A DNA stretch of 64,000 nucleotides, taken from NCBI GenBank assembly GCA_028282885.1, contig JANQGX010000011.1, positions 1 to 64,000 of the forward strand, read 5' to 3'. Each line of letters begins with the position of its first letter. Position 1 is the stretch's first letter. Positions 17,685 to 26,836 of the stretch are shown here, one piece after another. The notes under the pieces were generated by a model that did no database searches, was not told where the DNA came from, and was given only the letters and a program-made list of their open reading frames with translations. The DNA comes from SAR324 cluster bacterium (GTDB lineage Bacteria; SAR324; XYD2-FULL-50-16). The translations under genes and the position numbers were made by a program.

Positions 17685-18590
17685 ATGGAACTCCTGGAGC
17701 ATAAAACATCGTTTGCGGGCAGCAATGCGGAGTTGTCGATTTATGAGACGACGATCTCCGCCTCCAATGTCACTTTTTCATCACCACATTTAAGCTGTGG
17801 AATCATGATTTCAGGGAAGAAGGTTATCACGATTTCCGACTCGGAACCCTTCGAGTTTTTGGCGGGTGATGTGATTGTTGTGGCTCCCAATGAGATATCC
17901 CAGATCGATTTTCCCGAGGCCGACAAAGAGTCGGTGAGATGTATCGTGATCGAGATTACCGATGAGAAGGTGTCAAGTGTGCTGGATCGATCCGAATTTG
18001 AAGCAAGCCCGGGCAGGGGATCAAAGGGTTGGCCCTGGGATGACAACGCTTTTACAAGGCTCACGGCGGACAGAACCCTGAACCTGTTTTTTCGCCGTCT
18101 GCTGGAGATTTTCAGGGAGCGCATCCCACAAAAGAACCTGGTTATTGATAACTGCATCACGGAGTTGATTATCCGGCTGCTACAAACCCAATCGAGAAAG
18201 CATATCGTGGAATGTTATCAGAAGGAGTCTTTGCAATGCGGGATCAAGGCTGCGGTTCGCCATGCGGAGAAGAATCTGCAGATGAGAATCTCCACTACCG
18301 ATCTGGCCTCTGTCGCCGGGATGAGCAAGGCCAATTTTTATCGACATTTTAAAACCGAGTTGGGGATCAGTCCCCATCAGTTTTTGCAAAACCTGAGAAT
18401 ACGCCGTGCTTGCGATCTTTTGCGGGATCGCAAGAACTCCATATCGGAAGTGTGCAGCTCTTCCGGATTTAACTCACTGAGTCACTTTATTCATACCTTC
18501 AAGGAACAAAAGGGGATTACACCAAAGTCTTATCAATACAAGTTCTCCAGATCTGCGGAATATCCTGTTGAAATCCATGGCATGGATTAA
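17685..18590 (+). CDS. AraC-family transcriptional regulator
   Basis: The 301-residue protein has an N-terminal cupin-like effector domain (about residues 20-130) and a C-terminal double helix-turn-helix (about 195-290). The DNA-binding part shows D-L-A-S-V-A-G-M-S-K-A-N-F-Y-R-H-F-K and the closing S-L-S-H-F-I-H-T-F-K-E-Q-K-G-I-T-P. The next gene in the same direction is an aldehyde dehydrogenase 303 bases away, its most likely target. The effector is unknown. Confidence 0.92.
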   Translation: MELLEHKTSFAGSNAELSIYETTISASNVTFSSPHLSCGIMISGKKVITISDSEPFEFLAGDVIVVAPNEISQIDFPEADKESVRCIVIEITDEKVSSVLDRSEFEASPGRGSKGWPWDDNAFTRLTADRTLNLFFRRLLEIFRERIPQKNLVIDNCITELIIRLLQTQSRKHIVECYQKESLQCGIKAAVRHAEKNLQMRISTTDLASVAGMSKANFYRHFKTELGISPHQFLQNLRIRRACDLLRDRKNSISEVCSSSGFNSLSHFIHTFKEQKGITPKSYQYKFSRSAEYPVEIHGMD

Positions 18591-18893
18591 ATCAAATCCC
18601 GTACGGGAAATTTGGTTTTGGTGCGGGGGATAATAGTAACACCTGTTATATCAAGTTGATGAAGAAGGGATTATGATTTGATCGGCAACCTGAACCTGAC
18701 GGCTAATCGGTTTGTTGAATCTTATCAAAAAGTATCGATATCTTCCCAAACTTTTCTCAATATGTTGATTTTCGTCTGCTGAGTTCCTATTCTGCATCGG
18801 AATAGTGTCATCTCATCTTGTTTTAACTGCCGACTGTTGGGTGCCGGACTTAGATATTTGCAGCCAATGGTTGATATCCAAGGAGAATAAAAC

Positions 18894-20375
18894 ATGGTTC
18901 AGCAATTTAAGGTACTGATAAATGGTGAGTGGAAAGACTCATCTACAGGCGAAAAACTTGATATTGTTAATCCGGCCACCGGGGAGATCATCGGCCAGGC
19001 GCCCAAATGCAGTGAGATTGAAGTCAACGAGGCGGTTGCGGCTGCCGCCAAAGCAGCTCCCGCCTGGGCAGGAATGCCCATGTCCGAGCGTTCCAAACTT
19101 CTGCTGGCGTCCTCCCGCCTGATCATGGAAAACATTGAGGAACTGGCGAAACTGGAAACCCTGGAACAGGGATCGCCTATTCGTAAAACCATGAACTTCG
19201 ATGTTCCACTCTGTGCCGAACAACTTGAATACTTTGCGGGTACTGCCCGGGCCATCAAGGGCGAAACCCTTCCGGTTGGCCCCTGGTGTCTTTCTTCCAC
19301 CGTTCGTGAACCCCTGGGAGTGGTGGGCCTGATCACACCCTGGAACTTCCCCGCCCTGATGGTGATCTGGAAACTCGGCGCAGCCCTGGTCACCGGAAAC
19401 ACCTGTATCGTCAAACCACCTTCAACCGCTCCCCTGACCACACTGAAGCTGGGAGAGATTATGATGGAAGCCGGGATTCCGGCAGGTGTAGTGAATGTTA
19501 TCACAGGACCGGGAAGCCAGGTCGGTGAAGCCCTGGTACAACATCCGGATGTCGCTAAAATCGGATTTACCGGCGATACGGCCACCGGTAAGAGGATTAT
19601 GAAACTGGCCAGCGATACCGTCAAACAGGTCGGACTGGAACTGGGCGGAAAAAATGCCTTTGTGGTTTTGGAGGATGCGGATGTGGATGCAGCGGTAGAA
19701 GGCGCCATTTTCGGCGGTTTTTTTAATTCCGGGCAGGTCTGCGCTGCGGCCAGCCGGTTCTATATTCACGAATCGGTCTATGATGAGTTTGCCGACAAAT
19801 ATGTAAAAGCAGCCAAAAAGCTGAAATATGGCGACACCATGAATATGGAGACAGTGATAGGCCCGGTGGCCTACAAGGCCCATCGTGACACCGTCGAATC
19901 CTATATTGAGTCAGCCAAGAAAGACGGGGCAACCCTGTTGCTGGGCGGGAAAAGACCAACGACCAAAGAGACCAAGAATGGATACTTCGTTGCTCCCACT
20001 ATTTTCGGGGATTGCAACAATAACATGAAAATGATGCGGGAGGAGATTTTCGGTCCTGTGGTGGGTCTGGCCAAATTCAAGACCAATGAAGAGGTGGTGG
20101 AGCTGGTAAATGATTCCCCTTTTGGTCTTTCCGCGTCCGTCTGGACCAAAAACGCGAGACTGGGTATTACCTTGGCCAACCAGATCAAGGCGGGAACCGT
20201 CTGGATCAACGAGCACCTGATTATCTTCTGTGAAACCCCCTGGGGTGGTTGCAAGGAATCCGGTTGGGGGAAGGATCTTTCCACCATGGTTTTTGATGAG
20301 TACACCAAGGTCAAGCATATTTATGTCGATCTTAACGAAGGACCGGAAAAACCCTGGTATGGAATCCTGAAATAA
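18894..20375 (+). CDS. NAD(P)-dependent aldehyde dehydrogenase
   Basis: The 493-residue cytoplasmic enzyme oxidises an aldehyde to the acid. All catalytic elements are present: Asn151 (P-W-N-F-P), Lys174, the general base Glu249 (L-E-L-G-G-K) and the nucleophile Cys283 (S-G-Q-V-C). It resembles the betaine/phenylacetaldehyde/2-hydroxymuconate semialdehyde group, but substrate cannot be assigned from motifs. AAGGAG lies 7 bases before ATG 18894. It follows an AraC-type regulator and is followed by a decayed esterase gene on the other strand. Confidence 0.95.
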   Translation: MVQQFKVLINGEWKDSSTGEKLDIVNPATGEIIGQAPKCSEIEVNEAVAAAAKAAPAWAGMPMSERSKLLLASSRLIMENIEELAKLETLEQGSPIRKTMNFDVPLCAEQLEYFAGTARAIKGETLPVGPWCLSSTVREPLGVVGLITPWNFPALMVIWKLGAALVTGNTCIVKPPSTAPLTTLKLGEIMMEAGIPAGVVNVITGPGSQVGEALVQHPDVAKIGFTGDTATGKRIMKLASDTVKQVGLELGGKNAFVVLEDADVDAAVEGAIFGGFFNSGQVCAAASRFYIHESVYDEFADKYVKAAKKLKYGDTMNMETVIGPVAYKAHRDTVESYIESAKKDGATLLLGGKRPTTKETKNGYFVAPTIFGDCNNNMKMMREEIFGPVVGLAKFKTNEEVVELVNDSPFGLSASVWTKNARLGITLANQIKAGTVWINEHLIIFCETPWGGCKESGWGKDLSTMVFDEYTKVKHIYVDLNEGPEKPWYGILK

Positions 20376-20409
20376 GGTTTTGCAGGAAGTTGAAGAAACG
20401 GATCAGAGG

Positions 20410-20979
20410 TCATCCAAGCTGGTCCGGGTTTTGAGGAAATCCCAGGTCCCCCCGGAGCCCCGGAGAGGTCATAATTGTAAAGCGGATGGTGCCGCGGCAG
20501 CTTTCCGGTATGAAAGATTCCCGGTCAGTGGTGATTCCATCCTTTAAGGGAATAGAGGGTGACCATGGGTACGCCGAGTTTTCCTCCCTGATAAAAATGC
20601 TTTCATCGTCCAAACCATGGGCGATAAAAACAGGTACCAGAGCATCCGGTTCGGGTAAAATCCAATCCCACCTCCTCTGGGGATCGATACTGCCAATGGT
20701 CGAACTGATTCCGGCTACGGCTGCAATCTCGTCCGGATGCTCTTCTGCAAATCGATAAACCAATATCCCTCCATTGGAAAATCCCGCCAGATAGATCCGC
20801 CTTCCGTCTACAGACAGCCGAGTTTTGACGTCGTTGATTACCTTTTTCAGGTATCCCCCGTCGTCAATTTTGTCTTTCGCTGCCATGGCGCAACAGCGCC
20901 CCCGTTCCAGTGCTGCAGATGTCACAATATGCCCACGCCGCAGTGACATCACTCTGGTTCGGGTAATGTCATAAATCAA
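20410..20979 (-). pseudogene. Truncated LpqC/PHB-depolymerase-type esterase
   Basis: The frame encodes the central part of a polyhydroxybutyrate-depolymerase/feruloyl-esterase-type alpha/beta hydrolase: G-R-C-C before I-D-D-G-G-Y-L, the nucleophile elbow G-F-S-N-G (Ser68) and V-F-I-A-H-G-L-D-D with the Asp region. The normal N-terminal half with the oxyanion H-G motif is absent, replaced by a short unrelated lead-in. The C-terminal G-G-H-T-W type segment with the catalytic His is not readable in this frame, and related-looking residues appear in other frames, which suggests frameshifts. It is most likely a decayed gene. Confidence 0.6.
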
Positions 20980-21064
20980 AGGGAATACAGGATGTCTTTC
21001 CTCCTTTCTGCCCGCAATCCAACCAATTGAATAATCAACCTCGACGCTTGGAAAATGGGAAGAT

Positions 21065-21173
21065 TGTCATTAATGTCAAAAAGTGATGTCAATCCTGGTT
21101 AAACAATTGAATTAAAAGGAGGATGTGGAAAAACAATGAAATGTACCGAATGTAAAAAATGTCAAAAATGTCA
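21065..21173. promoter_or_regulatory. TGTCA repeat cluster upstream of the GSIII promoter
   Basis: Five TGTCA pentamers occur at 21065, 21074, 21087, 21160 and 21169, upstream of the sigma-54 promoter at 21231. The two groups share the longer string AATGTCAAAAA. Their distance of about 60-165 bases from the promoter is right for an enhancer bound by a sigma-54 activator. An 18-codon Cys-rich reading frame (21136-21192) overlaps the second group and may be only a by-product of the repeats. Confidence 0.4.
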
Positions 21174-21230
21174 TTTCGATTATATCACATAGGCCCTGGT
21201 AAGATATTGAAATTATGAAAAATATCACAA

Positions 21231-21246
21231 TGGCACCGTCGTTGCA
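21231..21246 (+). promoter_or_regulatory. Sigma-54 promoter of the GSIII gene
   Basis: TGGCACCGTCGTTGCA matches the sigma-54 consensus exactly in both elements (TGGCAC, five bases, TTGCA), with the GG and GC dinucleotides at the required spacing. It lies 58 bases upstream of the glutamine synthetase start. Nitrogen-limitation control through an NtrC-like activator is therefore expected. Confidence 0.9.
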
Positions 21247-21304
21247 GAAGGTGGAGAAACGATTCTCATATGAACAGGTAACACAGCAGACAAAAAGGTG
21301 AAAT

Positions 21305-23476
21305 ATGACAACATCAAGACGGAGAGCAACACTAGGCATTGTGGAGCGTGTCGCGGACTCGAAATACACACCGGCAGCACCGGAAACCATTACCGAGATT
21401 TTCGGGGAGCAGGTATTTAACGATAGCGTAATGAAAGAGCGTCTTCCCGAAGACATCTATCAGAAACTGAAGAAAACCATGATTGAGAGACAGCCTCTCG
21501 ATCCCGGTGTGGCGGAAGTGGTTGCCAGCACGATGAAAAACTGGGCTCTGGAGCACGGCGCCACTCATTTCACCCATTGGTTTCACCCGTTGACCAGCAG
21601 AACGGCTGAAAAGCACGATGCTTTTATTGTTCCCAAGGGCAATGGTCAGGTTATTTACCAGTTCTCGGGCAATGATCTTTCACAGGGTGAGCCCGATGCT
21701 TCCTCGTTTCCGTCCGGTGGTATTCGACAGACGTTTGAAGCTCGCGGTTACACGGCATGGGATCCCACTTCTCCGGCTTTTATCAGAAAAACCAGTCTGG
21801 GTGCAACCCTATGCATCCCGACCGCCTTTTGTGCTTATACGGGTGAGGCGCTTGATAAAAAAACCCCGCTGTTGCGGGCCTCCGAAGCTCTTTCCGGCTC
21901 TGCAGTAAAGATGTTGAAGCTGCTTGGCAGCAACAATGTCACCTATGTGGATACCGTCGTGGGTCTGGAGCAGGAGTATTTTCTGATCGATCGAAATTAC
22001 TATAACCTGAGACCCGATCTGGTATCCTGCGGCAGAACCCTTTTCGGTGCCGAATCTTATAAGGGACAGTCCCTGGACGATCACTATTTCGGAAATATCA
22101 GGGAAAGGGTTTTGAATTTCATGCACGACGCCGAGCAGAAGTTGTATAAGCTTGGAATTCCCGTCAAGACACGTCACAACGAAGTGGCGCCGGGACAGTA
22201 TGAAATTGCCCCGGTATTTGAAGCTGCCAACCTGGCGATCGACCACAATATGGTCATTATGGAAGTGATGACAGACATGGCGGCCAAGCATGGTTTGAAA
22301 TGCCTGCTGCACGAGAAGCCCTTTGCCGGAATCAATGGAAGCGGAAAACATTGCAACTGGTCCATGGTGGACTCCCTGGGTAATAACCTGCTGAAACCAG
22401 GTGATACGCCACATGAGAACATGCAGTTTATCGTCATTCTGGCTGCTATCGTCAGAGCTGTGGATAAATATGCACCGCTTTTAAGACTTTCAGTCGGTCT
22501 GGCAGGAAACGATCACCGCCTGGGAGCCAATGAAGCACCGCCGGCCATCATCTCCATTTTCCTGGGAGAAGCTTTGAATTCGGTCGTTGAAGCTATAATT
22601 AAAGGCAAGAAACCCGGGAAAACCACAAATGGCACGATTGAGCTGGGAACCGGTATTCTGCCTGCGATTCCCAAGGATAATACGGACCGTAACAGGACAT
22701 CCCCCTTCGCTTTTACCGGAAACCGCTTCGAATTCCGGGCTTTGGGGTCATCACAGAATGCGGCCAGCCCCGTCATGGCGCTTAACACCATCGTGGCTGA
22801 ATCCCTGGATTTTATTGCGGAAGAGATCGAAGCAAAGACCGCTTCCGGAACGGATCTGGCGGCAGCCGTTAACGAAGTGATACAGAAGGTATACTCCGAC
22901 CACCAGAGGATTATCTTCAACGGGGATAATTACACCGCCGAATGGGAAGAAGAGGCCGCCAAGAGAGGCTTGCCGAATCTGAAGTCTACGGTGGACGCCA
23001 CTGCGGCTCTCAAAGACGAATCGACCTATGACCTTTATGAGAAGTATAAGGTCCTGACACGGAACGAAGTGGATGCCCGCTACAATATCAAGCTGGAGAA
23101 GTATATCCTCAAGCATGATATCGAGTTCAAGGCAACCATGGATATTGCCAAAACCATGATTGTACCGGCTGCGTTTAAGTATCAGACCGAAGTGGCAAGA
23201 TCCATTGCCGCATTGGGAAGTGCGCCGGCAGAACAGAAAAAGCTGCTGGATACTCTGACTGCCGCCATCGATGCCACGTTGAAGGCGATTGACACACTGA
23301 AAGCAATGATAGAGGCAGCGCCGGAAGAGGATCTGATGGAACATGCCATCCACTATAAAGAGAAAGCCATACCGGCTATGAATGAGATCAGGAGTAACGC
23401 TGAAACTCTCGAGTTGCTGGTTGAAGATGAACTTTGGCCCATGCCGAAGTATCGCGAAATGTTACTGCTTCTGTAG
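21305..23476 (+). CDS. glnN: Type III glutamine synthetase
   Basis: The 723-residue enzyme makes glutamine from glutamate, ammonia and ATP. Its length and sequence are those of GSIII rather than the roughly 470-residue GSI. Typical segments are T-H-F-T-H-W-F-H-P-L-T near residue 80, E-Q-E-Y-F-L-I-D near 222, the H-N-E-V-A-P-G-Q-Y-E region, and the N-G-S-G-K-H-C-N-W-S motif of the ATP/glutamate site. The C-terminal part is rich in helices, as in other GSIII enzymes. It has a perfect sigma-54 promoter and is followed by PII and Amt genes, so it is the ammonium-assimilation enzyme of this nitrogen module. Confidence 0.96.
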   Translation: MTTSRRRATLGIVERVADSKYTPAAPETITEIFGEQVFNDSVMKERLPEDIYQKLKKTMIERQPLDPGVAEVVASTMKNWALEHGATHFTHWFHPLTSRTAEKHDAFIVPKGNGQVIYQFSGNDLSQGEPDASSFPSGGIRQTFEARGYTAWDPTSPAFIRKTSLGATLCIPTAFCAYTGEALDKKTPLLRASEALSGSAVKMLKLLGSNNVTYVDTVVGLEQEYFLIDRNYYNLRPDLVSCGRTLFGAESYKGQSLDDHYFGNIRERVLNFMHDAEQKLYKLGIPVKTRHNEVAPGQYEIAPVFEAANLAIDHNMVIMEVMTDMAAKHGLKCLLHEKPFAGINGSGKHCNWSMVDSLGNNLLKPGDTPHENMQFIVILAAIVRAVDKYAPLLRLSVGLAGNDHRLGANEAPPAIISIFLGEALNSVVEAIIKGKKPGKTTNGTIELGTGILPAIPKDNTDRNRTSPFAFTGNRFEFRALGSSQNAASPVMALNTIVAESLDFIAEEIEAKTASGTDLAAAVNEVIQKVYSDHQRIIFNGDNYTAEWEEEAAKRGLPNLKSTVDATAALKDESTYDLYEKYKVLTRNEVDARYNIKLEKYILKHDIEFKATMDIAKTMIVPAAFKYQTEVARSIAALGSAPAEQKKLLDTLTAAIDATLKAIDTLKAMIEAAPEEDLMEHAIHYKEKAIPAMNEIRSNAETLELLVEDELWPMPKYREMLLLL

Positions 23477-23506
23477 ATAGCTTTGCCTCTGTCTGCGAAC
23501 TGGTAG

Positions 23507-23962
<456 letters not shown>

Positions 23963-24157
23963 TCCCGCCGTTTTCATCATATTGAGCCCTGCAGTTTTCC
24001 TTCAAAACCAACAAGATTCCCCTTTTTAATCGAGGCACACTTTTGAATTAAAGCTACAGGTGCGTCCGGCCGGGAGAGGGTTGTGGTTCTGACCGGTTGA
24101 GCAGGGCTATGGCATAGTATCATATCAGTTTTTCCAAAGACTATTGAAATGGAGTAA

Positions 24158-25465
24158 ATGATGAGGAGTCCGATTAAAGGAAAATCAATCCCGCTCTTTT
24201 TATTTCTGCTAGTGCAACCAGCCTTGTTGTTGGCTGCCGATACAATTGATCCGGCAGATACCGCTTGGATGCTGGTAGCGACGGGTCTGGTTCTGCTCAT
24301 GACCCCCGGACTTGCCCTCTTTTATGGAGGAATGGTTCGTTCACAAAACGTGCTTAGCGCAGTCATGCACTCTTTGTTTGCGATCGGGATTATGAGTATC
24401 CAATGGTACGTTATCGGTTATACCCTGTCCTGGGGAGATGATACCGGGTTCGGACTGTTCGGCGGACTAAACTATCTTTTTCTCAATGGGGTTGGAATGG
24501 AGGCCAATGGCACCATACCGCATGTCCTCTTTATGATGTTCCAGGGGATGTTTGCAGTGATCACACCGGCGTTGATTGCAGGTGCCGTTGTGGAGCGGAT
24601 AAAATTCTCTTCCTGGGTTGTGTTCATGCTGTTATGGGGAACCCTGGTTTACGATCCGCTTTGCCACATGGTCTGGCATCCGGACGGGTTTTTGCTGAAC
24701 AGGGGAGGTCTTGATTTCGCCGGGGGATTAGTGGTGCATATCAGTTCCGGCGTTTCCGCCCTGGTACTGGCTATAATGATCGGCAAGAGGATCTCTTATG
24801 GCAAGGTCCCGATGCCGCCCCATAATCTTGTATTAACTGTTTTGGGAGCTGCCCTGCTCTGGTTTGGCTGGTTCGGGTTCAATGCCGGGTCGGCTTTGGC
24901 GGCCAACGCCCTTTCAGCAAACGCTTTGGTGGTGACGCATATCTCAGCAGCCGCAGGCTTGGTTGCCTGGGTTGTTGCCGAGTGGATTATTGTCCGTAAA
25001 CCCTCTGTACTGGGTGCTGCATCCGGGCTGGTTGCGGGACTTGTTGCCATTACGCCGGGCTCCGGTTTTGTCACGGCATCCTCTGCGATTATCATCGGTC
25101 TGACAGGCGGTTTTATCTGCTTTCTCGGTGTCAGAATCAAGGTCAAACTCGGGTTTGATGATTCCCTGGATGTATTTGGTGTCCATGGTATCGGAGGAAT
25201 AGTGGGAGCGTTGCTCACCGGTCTCTTCGCCACCAGGCTGGTTAATCCTGCCGGGGCGGATGGTGTGTTCTATAGCCTCTCATCCGGATTCGGCCTCTTT
25301 CTGGAACAGCTTTTCGGGGTTGTTTTTACCATCATTTACGCCGTCGTTTTCACCTGGGTGATCGCCAAATTAATTGACAAAACGATAGGGCTAAGGGTCC
25401 CGGATGAAACGGAAATCCTGGGGCTTGACGGCACCCTGCACGGCGAACAGGCGTATCACAGCTAA
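24158..25465 (+). CDS. amt: Ammonium transporter of the Amt family
   Basis: The 435-residue channel has a cleavable-looking signal segment (L-F-L-F-L-L-V-Q-P-A-L-L-L-A-A) and eleven further helices. The pore twin histidines are in V-V-H-I-S-S-G-V-S and V-F-G-V-H-G-I-G-G, and the A-L-F-Y-G-G-M-V-R motif of helix 1 is present. It moves ammonium or ammonia across the inner membrane and is gated by PII binding to its cytoplasmic face. Linkage to glnB and glnN 195 bases and further upstream completes a nitrogen-scavenging module. Confidence 0.95.
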   Translation: MMRSPIKGKSIPLFLFLLVQPALLLAADTIDPADTAWMLVATGLVLLMTPGLALFYGGMVRSQNVLSAVMHSLFAIGIMSIQWYVIGYTLSWGDDTGFGLFGGLNYLFLNGVGMEANGTIPHVLFMMFQGMFAVITPALIAGAVVERIKFSSWVVFMLLWGTLVYDPLCHMVWHPDGFLLNRGGLDFAGGLVVHISSGVSALVLAIMIGKRISYGKVPMPPHNLVLTVLGAALLWFGWFGFNAGSALAANALSANALVVTHISAAAGLVAWVVAEWIIVRKPSVLGAASGLVAGLVAITPGSGFVTASSAIIIGLTGGFICFLGVRIKVKLGFDDSLDVFGVHGIGGIVGALLTGLFATRLVNPAGADGVFYSLSSGFGLFLEQLFGVVFTIIYAVVFTWVIAKLIDKTIGLRVPDETEILGLDGTLHGEQAYHS

Positions 25466-25795
25466 TATTAGTTTCTCCTCTCTAATCTCCCCGGGTGCCG
25501 GTGAACGCTGATTCTCTACCACGCTCCATTAGTGTTCATCGACATCCAAACACCTGATGAGGTGCTTCAAAGCCTCGTCATCCGCTTTAACCGGCCGGAA
25601 TTCACCCAATTTCCCTCCAATATCAGGTTTTTTTAGTCCCTAAAATGAGATATACTTACCACTCAATATTTCGAAGAGTTTTTTACTGGTGAAGGAATGA
25701 GTTCCGGATTGTCCGGGATTGGCTAATATCCGGACTTATCCCTGAAGCCTGATTGTCTTCAATTCGGTTATGCCTGTTATCCGGTGAGATCTTTT
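25466..25795. other. Intergenic stretch after amt
   Basis: No complete gene. The minus strand has about 34 open codons, ending at a stop near 25529, that read like a normal C-terminal protein end (with K-A-D-D-E-A-L-K-H-L) but lack a start and any family. It may be a remnant. The right end probably holds the promoter of the binding-protein/kinase pair. Confidence 0.4.
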
Positions 25796-26836
25796 ATGCG
25801 CCCTATCTGGTATCTTGCAGCCCTAGCTGCCGTTGTCACCCTCAGCATCGTCATTTTTTTCCTGCCCCGAAACCATCTCGAAACGGGAAAGAAGGGGATG
25901 GAGTTCGTCGAAAAGCACAGGGAAAGCGTCAGGTTAGCTGTTGCCGATGCCATCATTACAGCGCCCGTACTGATTGCCCTGGAAAAGGACTTCTTTGCTG
26001 ATGCGGGTCTGGATGTGGAGGTGACCGGGAGATTCAGTAGCGGCAAGGGTTCTTTTGAATACATGCTGGCCGGAAAAGCGGATCTCTCAACACCGGCCAC
26101 CACACCTGTTGTGTTCCACAGTTTTGAACGGAGTGATTATTCGATATTTGTCACCTATGTCACCACTTACGAAGGCGTAAAAATAGTCGCCCGGCAGGAT
26201 CATGGCATCCGTGTGGTGGAGGATCTCAAGGGAAAGACAATCGGATTGGTGCCGGGCACCATCTCGGAAATACTTCTGGATTCGCTATTGGCGTTCAACA
26301 AGATCCTTCCCGAAGAGATATCCACAAAAAACTACAAGGGGGATGAGCTACCGGGCGCGTTGATCAAGGGAGACGTAGATGCCATTTCGATATGGGAACC
26401 TCATGCCCACTCCTCTTTGACCAGGCTTGGAAAAACCGCATTCAAACTTCCCACATCCAAGGTCTACCGGATTGCCATCAACATGGCGACAATGAACGAT
26501 TTTGCTGCCAGGCACCCTTCCATCCTGGTAAAAGCGATCCACGCCCTGGAGCTGGCAATAAGCTTTATGAGGGAAAAGCCTGAAGAGACAATGGACATTC
26601 TGTCGGATCTTCTCGAGATTGATCGCAAATTGATTCCGACCTTCACGCAAGGGATTCACTGCGGTCTTTCACTGGATCAGCTCCTGATACTAACCATGGA
26701 GAACGAAGCGCGGTGGGCAATCCGGAATCGATACCTGGAAAGCGATAGTCTGCCAAATTATCTCAACTTCATTCGTTATCAATCCCTGGAGTCCTTTAAT
26801 CCGGAAGCGGTTACTTTGACCAGAAAACCCCAATGA
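25796..26836 (+). CDS. NMT1/SsuA-type periplasmic binding protein, membrane anchored
   Basis: The 346-residue protein has an N-terminal membrane segment (about residues 4-22) and then a NMT1/THI5-like binding fold starting R-L-A-V-A-D-A-I-I-T-A-P. The mid-protein segment D-L-K-G-K-T-I-G-L-V-P-G-T is typical of nitrate/sulfonate/taurine/thiamine-precursor binding proteins. No ABC permease or ATPase lies nearby. Instead its stop overlaps the start of a histidine kinase (ATGA), so it is more likely a sensory ligand-binding partner than a transport component. ATG 25796 is preferred over GTG 25784 because it places the membrane segment at the end. Confidence 0.85.
   Translation: MRPIWYLAALAAVVTLSIVIFFLPRNHLETGKKGMEFVEKHRESVRLAVADAIITAPVLIALEKDFFADAGLDVEVTGRFSSGKGSFEYMLAGKADLSTPATTPVVFHSFERSDYSIFVTYVTTYEGVKIVARQDHGIRVVEDLKGKTIGLVPGTISEILLDSLLAFNKILPEEISTKNYKGDELPGALIKGDVDAISIWEPHAHSSLTRLGKTAFKLPTSKVYRIAINMATMNDFAARHPSILVKAIHALELAISFMREKPEETMDILSDLLEIDRKLIPTFTQGIHCGLSLDQLLILTMENEARWAIRNRYLESDSLPNYLNFIRYQSLESFNPEAVTLTRKPQ

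Noticed and set aside
18899-19708. A 269-codon open frame on the minus strand
   Set aside because: It lies wholly antisense to the aldehyde dehydrogenase, is Ser/Pro/Thr-rich as expected from mirror coding, and has no family features.
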